From: Formicarius rufipectus
Lineage: Eukaryota; Chordata; Aves; Passeriformes; Formicariidae
Length of the DNA: 64,000 bases
Assembly: GCA_013399695.1 (NCBI GenBank)
Contig: VXAU01002071.1
Span: forward strand, 814,424 to 878,423
Direction: 5' to 3'
The translations under genes were made by a program, and so were the position numbers. Under the pieces are notes generated by a model. It saw nothing but the letters and a program-made list of their open reading frames with translations. It was not told the origin of the DNA and searched no databases. This document shows, in pieces, positions 57,026-64,000 of the stretch; the first letter of the stretch is position 1, and the number at the start of each line of letters is the position of its first letter.

Positions 57026-58745
57026 ATGAGTGTAAGGTTATGATTAGGCATTAGGCTGCACTGGAATAAGAAGGAATATTTAAATGTGCTTTTTCCCCCT
57101 ATTAAGTAGTATTTTACATGGAGGGATATCAATTTTTATCACTGTCTTGCTATGATTTTTCCTAACTCCTTCAGCTAATATTGTCCATTGCAGGGAAAAA
57201 TAAGGTTGGCCATCAATAAGAGAGTGATTGCACAGCTCCCTGGGACTGGGAAATCAAACCCAAGTCACTCACTCTCGGTGGCTTTGGGAATTCTGCTGAC
57301 CCTGAACCCACAAGCCTGGCTTGTGCAACATGTTCAGGCTGCTGGGATCAGGTGTGGGGCAGGGACTGGCAGAGCCAGCCCACGGGCACTGAGGCTCGAG
57401 GGATCAGCTCCAGGGGCTCCAGTGCCAGGAAAACTCCCAGTCTGGCAGAGGAACTGACTTGGAGCCTGAAATTTAAGACCTTTTGCCTGGTGTTCAATCC
57501 CTCCTAAATAAACCCAGATCTGATCAGAGGCACTAAGGTTCCTTAATTACTTACTTCATGAGCAGAAGGAAAAGCCTTAGGATGCAGTTCTTGTTTTTCA
57601 GCCTTGCAGTGGCTGCAGAGCAGAGATCAGGTAAAATTTCCCTGTGAAATCCTCAGCAGAAGGAAGAAGAGCTGCCCAGCTTCTCCTGGCTCAGCCTGGC
57701 CATGGATCTCGGGGGAAGATGAACCCTGCTGATAAATTCACCTTGGTCCATTATTCTATCAGAGCTTTGCAAGCATCACCTTCAGGTTCTGCTACAGCAC
57801 AGACACCTCGTGGGGGAACAGAGAGAAAACACAGCAGGGACCTGAGGTGTTCCATGTCAAACACAGCCTTGGGTTGGGTGAAGAACCTGGGAGTGTCTCT
57901 AGAAATACTCATCCCTTTTTGAGGCAGATCTATCTACCCACGTGGTGTAAATCCCTTCCCACACAGGGAACTTAATCCCAAACATATTCCTCTTGGAAGA
58001 ACCTGCTGTGGCTTTCCCATAAATTGCTTCCTCAGTTCCCTCTTGAACTCCAGGCAGAGGGAAGCAGCCCTGGCCATGGTCACTTGGTTGGGTGACGTTC
58101 CTGCCAGTGGGGCAGTAGAGGATGTTTGCTTACTTTGTGTGTTCATTGCCAACAAAAAAAGGACTGAACTCACTTAAAAGTTGGCTCCCTTGGAACTTGA
58201 AGCTGATGGGATGAACCCACCCAACCAGGCCTGGGTAATTAGAGCAGCTCAGAGAAGAATTCCCAGTTCTTTGTGTCCAGGTGGGGAGCAAAACCAGAGT
58301 TATGGGCTCGATGGGAAGGAATGACAGTCCTGCCCTGCCCTGGCACAGCTGCCTGGGAGCTGGGAAGGTTTTGAGTGACAAGAGTTGAACTGGCAAGAAG
58401 CAGGATTATACCTGAATTATTGTGTTCCTTATGCCAAAACAATCAGATGTAATTTTAGCTCCTGAATTCTGTAGGAACAGTCTCCGAGGTGTCACCTTGC
58501 CAGCCTCATGCTGCAGTCACAGCCTGAGCAGCACAGAAACCTGGCCAAAATTTGAATATTGAATTAGGGAAGAGTTAACTGACTAAGATTGAGAAACTGT
58601 CAGCTTTGTCAACCTAAAAAGGAAGTGATTTTTTTTTATGGGGTTGTCTAAAACAAACTCATAATACTAAAAAACCTAATTATTCTATTTTCATACAAGA
58701 TGTTCTTTTATTGTTTTGATTATCTGATGTCATTACCCATCCATA

Positions 58746-58942
58746 TTTATTACAGCCCCGAAGACTCTGTACCCCAAAGCTTTTATTTCATGAGCAGACA
58801 TAACACAGCAATTGAAAACAAGACATACACACACATATATATACCCATACATATTTAAACAATGCAGAAGAGGTAGTACTGTTAATTAAGAAATATATAG
58901 TATGCAGTAAAAATACTAAGACAATTCAGATCTGTCTTTATT
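58746..58942 (-). terminator. Candidate FAM72A poly(A) signals
   Basis: Minus-strand AATAAA occurs at 58,942-58,937, 58,787-58,782 and 58,751-58,746, about 1.0-1.2 kb beyond the FAM72A stop codon, in AT-rich unique sequence that looks like a 3' UTR. Which one is used is unknown. Confidence 0.4.
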
Positions 58943-59940
58943 GCACCCCTTTCAAGCATCACAGGAGGCTCCAGAATCATTGATTCAGCATCAATCCAAA
59001 TTTAAAAGTGTCCTCTGTTCACTTTACATGCTTTATCTTGAATTTTCTGCAGGTGACCCTTCAGGTGAGAAGCTGAGAAGTCAAATTCCGGGGCTGTAAC
59101 CACTCAGAAAATGAGCTTTGAATCCATTACTTGGAGGAACCAGATTGTCTTTATGCCCCAGAGTCTGAGGTTAGGCAGGAACACCAAATATTTAACCTGA
59201 TCTCTCTCTGTGTGAAAAGACCCAGTTGCATGGCTGAGTTGTGTTTTGGAGGGATGCCCAACCCCTAAGGGGAAAAAATAACATATAAAACTGGATGGCT
59301 TTAGTTGTTGACCTGAAGAAAAGCTCCAGTGTAGCCTTGGAGTTCCATCAGACATTAAGACTCTGCAGAATTTCGGCTTTATCAGAGGGGAAAGAAGATG
59401 AACTCGATCTCTGTGGAGACAAGACCCTGAAAATATTGACAGGGAAAGGTGGGAGGTCTCTGACAGCTCCCCAGGCCACCTTTGGGAGCATCCTGGGCTG
59501 GCTGAGATGCATCAGAGGTGCCAAGAGCAGGAGAGCCAGCCCAGCACCTCTGGGCACGGGCTCTGCCTGCTCCTCATGGGGCACTTGGGAGCTGAAAGCA
59601 GCTGGAAGAGTTTGCTCTGGGCAAAGTGCTTGAGGAAAGAAGAAAAACGTAGAGTCACAAAGGATTCTCAGCAAAACAGACCTAGACCTCAAGAAATGCA
59701 GCTGCATTTCCACATCTGGCCAAGGAGCAGCTCTGCTCAGAAGTTACTAGGACGATTTGAGGCTCCAAGGAAGGCTGCAGTGACAGAGGGAGATCCTTCC
59801 CTTTCTTAGGATGGTTTTCCGGATTTCCATTCTTTTTTTTTTTTCTGTTGTTTAAGGTCAGATGGGCCATCAGGGGAAAAAAAGGTGAAATCCAAACAGC
59901 AAGGCAACAAATGCAGGGAAGAAAGTGTGGATGATCCCAT

Positions 59941-62900
59941 TTATCTGATGCACTCCTCCTCAGAGGTGCAGGAAGGATCTTCATCTGTGCTTTCCTCCAA
60001 ATCTGGCAAGTTGCCCCAGAGCAACACATTCACACCTGGTGGGAAGGAGGTCGGGAAAGAAAGGAGGGGGGGAAATAAAGGTATTTTTGGATCGTGACCT
60101 TAATTTCAAGTTGCACAATCGTCTGTTTTGAGAGAAAATAATCATTGCAGAACCCGGTCAGTCACATTCCTGATAAATATATCTATTTTCTCTGTCTCTT
60201 CAAAGGGCTTTTGGGAGTGTTGTTGTTATTTACAGCACAATTCAAAGAGTAAACCCACAGAGGTGTTTCTCTAAGTAATTCAGGGAGCCATTGACAATCC
60301 CCTCCTGGCTGATTTATTTTGCAAAGCATTGGTCTGGGACACAGGTTTGGACACTGAGTTACCCTGCAAGGAGGAGAAGGGATTTGCCAGAAGGCTGTGA
60401 ATTCCTGAGGACTCCAACCCTGCCAGACACTTGGCATCCCACCAACACCCAGCTGAAGAGGCTGCAGCTTCAGCTAATGAAGGCTCAGTTAGAGAGGGGG
60501 GTCAAAGTGACATGACTCATCCCAAAAAAGAGTGTCCCTTGGACAGCTGCCTGGGAGCCCAGGACAGCCCCCCATGGCCCTATAAATAGCAGGGCTGGCT
60601 GTGTTTGTGCTGGTTATGGCACTGCTGCAGAAACCCCTCACTCCTGTCCACACGAGGGGGAGGTTCAGCTCTCTGGTGGAGCTCAATTTACACTCAGATT
60701 TTCATTTCCAGCTACAACCACCTCCCCCCAAGCACTTCTCTAGATCAGCAGTGCAGCAACACTTCCTTGTGCCTCCATATGTTCCCCTCCCTCCACGTGC
60801 TTTAACTCCCTGGAGCTGCCTCGTTGGAGTCAGGGCTCAGAATCCCAGATTTTTGGGAGGAGAGGGACACAACTGTGTTCCTTACCAGAAGGGTCGAGCC
60901 TGTGGATGCCGATGACTGCTTGGCTGTGGAACATCCAGAAATGGCCATTGTTGCAGGATAACAGGCAGGGTTTGCAGGGAGAAATGACGTGATAACCAAC
61001 CACGTTACCGCTGGGAACACGAGGGGGATCACGAGCAAGGAGGAAAAGGTACATTTGGTTTAGTTGGTGGCTTTTCCCAGCCCAAACTGAGGTTAAATAG
61101 CCACAGCCCCAGACCATTATGTAATGGGAACGTAGTTCAAGAAGTATCTTAAATATTTGGGGAACATCTGTCAGGAGTTACAGAATATCTGAGTTTTAAA
61201 TCTTTGGCATAGAGAACCACTTAGTAATCCAAATTGTGTAAGCCAGATTAGTTTACATACCAACAAATGGTGGTGTATTTAACTTTTTTTCCCTTTGGCA
61301 GGCCTGGGATTCCACTGGGATCAATGCACAAGTTCATCACACACAAAATCCACCTGCACAGAAGCCCCTTGCACAGGAGAGGGTCAGTAGTAGGAGTAAT
61401 GAGACTGAGAATCATGGAATGGTTTGGCTTAGGCGGAACCTTAATGCCCATCCTGTGCCACCCCCTGCCATGGGCAGGGACACCTTCCACCAGCCCAGGG
61501 TGCTCTAAGTCCTGTCCAGTCTCGCCTTGGGCACTTCCAGGGCTGGGGCAGCCACAGCTTCTCTGGGCACCCTGTGCCAGAATATTCAACTACTCCCCTT
61601 GACTGAAAACCAGAACAACCTTTTTCACGTGCTCTGGTGAGATACAAAAATAAAATCCTGTGTTTCTATCACAATCCCCCCACTGTTTAAATCTGGACAA
61701 GGTAAAAGTCTTGGTTATGAAGCTGAAAGGATCCTCTCAAGTAACTGTGAGCTATTTGAGAGGGGTTGTTTTTACTCTTAAATATCAGGCATGAATAAGG
61801 AGGATAAAAGAACTCCAAGAACTTCAGCGACAGCGTGTTCCATCTGCTGACACCAACCCAATCTGCCAGGAGGATGTTCTATTAATTAGGATATGAGTAA
61901 CTGCTTCTTACAGGGGCCTTATTCACCCAGTTCCCTCAGTGTTGAAGCAGACATGTAATCAGGCAGGTGGCACACAAGCCTTCCCAGAGCCTCGGGCTCC
62001 TGAGGTGGTTGGCACATTTTCACTGGGGACTCGCACACAAACACACTGGTGGCCTTGCCCAGGAGTGGTGGCTTGAGTTTCCACCAGGCAAGCAGGGAAT
62101 TTGCAACAGAGAATGCAACCTGCTCATTCATCCCTTAACTCTTGCACTGCAGGAGTCGACAGGGAGGGGGTTAAAGCGTTTTTGGGGTGGCAGTGCCACG
62201 AGCTGTGCTCTCACCACTTCAGGCAGGCGATGTTCTTCAGTTTGCATTTGCAGATCTCGGTGAAGTAGCAGCTCCCGATGAAATCCACAGTGCTGGGCGG
62301 GGAGAAAGGGAAGACACGGGAGTTTAGATGTGGCTGTGGTTGCAACCGGGGATGTTTTGACAGCACAGGTCTGAAGGCACAACAGAGTGATGCTGCCACC
62401 AGTCAGAGTGTGGTTTCAAAGCCTCTCGAGAGCACATGGTCCCAGTCTTCTTTCTGCTGCCAGCCACACTCATATGGAAACGAGAAGAGCTCCATGTGAC
62501 ATGGCACTGATATCACGAGCCCTCTGAAAATAGCCCAAAAAGCAGTTTCTCTGCTTAGAGACTTGCAGGCTCAGGCACTGTCAGAAACCTGATTACAGAC
62601 GTCGCCCCAGCTCCTGGGGCAAATGCCAGCTGAGATACGGAGCGCTGCCTGAAAGGCTGGGACATTTAAAACCAAACCTTTGATTTCTTATCTCCTTTTT
62701 TTTCAACCCCTACTTTCCGATTACCATGTCATTTCACAACGTGATTTCCTCGGTATTCAAATCCCGCTATGGGAAAGCAGCACACCCGGACTCGGGGCAG
62801 AGCAGTGACAGAGCAGGTTTGTTCTGTTCGCAGCTCTTTATTTCAATGTCTAATCCCTGCTTCGGGAAGGAGTTGGAGGAGCTCCGAAGCTGTGGCATCC

Positions 62901-63211
62901 CTATGGATGGATGGATTACCCTGGGATTTGGATCTGCCCGGCACTGGACAGCCGTGTTCCTGCCACCCCTCCGTGGCTGAAGGAGGGCCGGGGGTGCAAA
63001 TAGAGGGACGGGGGAACTGTGGGTTTTTAAGGGACACCCTCCCAGTACCCGGCGCTTACCCCGAGGGTGGGATGTCGGTGGAGTAGAGGTCGGTGCCGGT
63101 GTCCGCCAGCAGCACCGCCTGCATCCCGCGGGAGCTCAGCACCTGCCGGCAGAACCGGCAGCACAGCACCGACACGCACCGGTCCTCGAACGGGCAGCCG
63201 CTGGAGGACAT
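59941..63211 (-). CDS. FAM72A: FAM72A, UNG2-binding cysteine-rich protein (4 exons, complete)
   Basis: Exons 63211-63060, 62292-62215, 61010-60886 and 60035-59941 join in frame to 149 residues, exactly the human length. The cysteine pairs are kept: CC..C (17, 18, 21), CKCKLKNIACLKCGN and PCKPCLLSCNNGHFWMFHS, consistent with a zinc-binding fold. The ending VNVLLWGNLP...ESTDED...EECIR matches human FAM72A, and Trp125, reported as needed for UNG2 binding, is present. In mammals it binds nuclear uracil-DNA glycosylase UNG2, lowers its level and favours error-prone repair during antibody class switching and hypermutation. It is expressed in proliferating cells. It lies head to head with SRGAP2, as in mammals. 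Introns are 767, 1,204 and 850 bp. No disabling change is visible. Confidence 0.97.
61411..61585 (-). mobile_element. CR1 LINE fragment, antisense, in FAM72A intron 2
   Basis: AATCATGGAATGGTTTGGCT, ACCTTAATGCCCATCCTGTG and CAGGGCTGGGGCAGCCACAG, in antisense CR1 order, end near TTCTCTGGGCACCCTGTGCC. Same orientation as the gene. Confidence 0.92.
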
Positions 63212-63229
63212 GGCTGAGGGAACCCGGGA

Positions 63230-63510
63230 GCGCGATATCCCGATCCCAGTGTCCCGCTATCCCGGTGCCGATCCTGGTATCCCGATATGCCCGTAACTCG
63301 ATTATCCCAGTTCCGATCCCGATATGCCGGTGCCGATCCTGGAATCCCGATATCTCGGTATTTCGATATCCCGGTCCCGATCCTGGTATCCCGATATCCC
63401 AATATCCCGCTACCCCGATATCCTGCTGTCCCGCTATCCCTATATCGCCCTGTCCCAATATCCCCCTGTCCCTGTATCCCCCTGTCCCTGTATCCCCCTA
63501 TCCCGCTCTC
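63230..63510. repeat. Short tandem array (TCCCGATATCCCGG-type) in FAM72A 5' region
   Basis: Many degenerate copies of ATCCCGATATCCCGGT, GATCCTGGTATCCCGATA and TATCCCCCTGTCCC. It starts about 20 bp upstream of the FAM72A start codon and ends just before the CCAAT-rich promoter, so it probably forms most of the FAM72A 5' UTR. Confidence 0.92.
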
Positions 63511-63529
63511 CCGGCCCCGTCCGGCTCCG

Positions 63530-63830
63530 CCAACGGCCGCGCTCCCACCTGTCAGTTTGAATTTCCGACCTCGCCCTCCCATTGGGAGCACGAGGCCACG
63601 CCCACTCCATTGATAAACCGCGTCGCCCCACCCCCTCCGTCATTCTATTGGCTGGAGCTCCGCTCCACCCCTCTTCCATTGGCCGCCACCGCTGTCACTC
63701 CCCGCCCCTTCCCTCCCCCCCTTGGAGAGTGGCGGGAAGAAGGGGCGGGCCCAGCAGGGAGGCGGGAGGCACGCGATTGGCTGAGGTGCCCGTCGCTCAN
63801 GACCGGCGCGGCGCGGCGATTGGTGGAAGG
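63530..63830. promoter_or_regulatory. FAM72A-SRGAP2 bidirectional CpG promoter
   Basis: A CpG- and GC-box-rich segment with five ATTGG (inverted CCAAT) boxes at 63,591, 63,647, 63,678, 63,776 and 63,819, an E2F-type TGGCGGGAA at 63,730-63,738 and a CHR-like TTTGAA at 63,556-63,561. No TATA box is seen. CCAAT boxes with about 30-bp spacing plus CHR are typical of G2/M genes bound by NF-Y and DREAM/MuvB, which fits the proliferation-linked expression of FAM72A. The divergent layout with SRGAP2 is inferred from synteny. Confidence 0.7.
63800..63800. other. Single undetermined base in shared promoter
   Basis: One N between CGCTCA and GACCGG. No duplicated flank is visible, but GC-rich sequence may be missing here. 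Confidence 0.9.
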
Positions 63831-63947
63831 GCGCCGGGGGCGGGGCGAAGGCGGCGGCGGGCCGGGCCGGTTCGGGGGCCCGTGCGGCGGGCGCTGGAGG
63901 GGCCCGAGGGACATCCCGGCTGCGGGAGGCGGCTCGGCAGCGCTCAG
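63830..63947 (+). other. Putative SRGAP2 first exon (5' UTR)
   Basis: GC-rich sequence ending in a good splice donor, CTCAG|GTAACA, at 63,947/63,948. No start codon with recognisable SRGAP2 N-terminus is present, so this would be a non-coding first exon or part of one. The assignment rests on head-to-head synteny with FAM72A and on the donor. The upstream boundary is approximate. Confidence 0.4.
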
Positions 63948-64000
63948 GTAACACCCCCGCCCGGCCTCACCACCCCCCGGCATCCCCTGCCAACACCCCC

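Larger units (their letters stand above)
53150..58700. other. Intergenic, no gene recognised
   Basis: Mostly unique sequence with a T/G-rich tract (55,025-55,245), a short CR1 tail and a tandem repeat with an N (56,755-57,025). No coding exon was recognised. The right end probably lies beyond the FAM72A poly(A) site. Confidence 0.45.

Noticed and set aside
63027..63458. 143-codon frame overlapping the FAM72A start
   Set aside because: It is in another frame, derives mostly from the short tandem array and has no similarity. At most it is an upstream open frame.

Overview
This is nuclear DNA from a vertebrate, almost certainly a bird. It holds compact multi-exon genes with GT-AG introns, short fragments that look like the 3' end of avian CR1 LINEs, dense GC-rich minisatellites of the kind common on avian microchromosomes, and no bacterial gene organisation. 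I cannot name the species; a passerine is only a guess. Several N runs, including isolated single Ns, show a draft assembly.

I could rebuild five protein-coding genes exon by exon, with frames closing at every junction. From left to right they are RAB7B (minus, 15,616-17,541), CTSE (cathepsin E, minus, 22,769-26,607), RHEX (C1orf186-like adaptor, plus, 32,366-34,501), AVPR1B (V1b/V3 vasotocin-vasopressin receptor, minus, 36,890-39,300) and FAM72A (minus, 59,941-63,211). A CpG-rich bidirectional promoter follows, and the likely first exon of SRGAP2 leaves the window on the plus strand. From memory, the same neighbours sit together at human 1q32.1, which supports every assignment.

The main discovery is in AVPR1B. 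Its third intracellular loop, uninterrupted in human, is split here by a 404-bp intron. That intron is exactly one 398-bp solo LTR (TG...CA ends, AATAAA 50 bp before its right end) plus one copy of a perfect 6-bp target duplication, CTCACC. The duplication supplies the GTGAG donor and the G of the acceptor AG. Splicing therefore removes the LTR without scar and restores the ancestral reading frame. This looks like a retroviral LTR that became a spliceosomal intron at insertion.

The remainder: 1-15.6 kb is gene-free with several minisatellites and a CpG-rich regulatory candidate near 4 kb. The gap between CTSE and RHEX is AT-richer with no visible gene. The 19 kb between AVPR1B and FAM72A holds minisatellites, CR1 tails, candidate regulatory elements, a good CTCF-like site, and an 810-bp direct duplication joined by one N that is probably an assembly artefact. 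The genes are not an operon. They share conserved synteny, and FAM72A and SRGAP2 share a divergent promoter.
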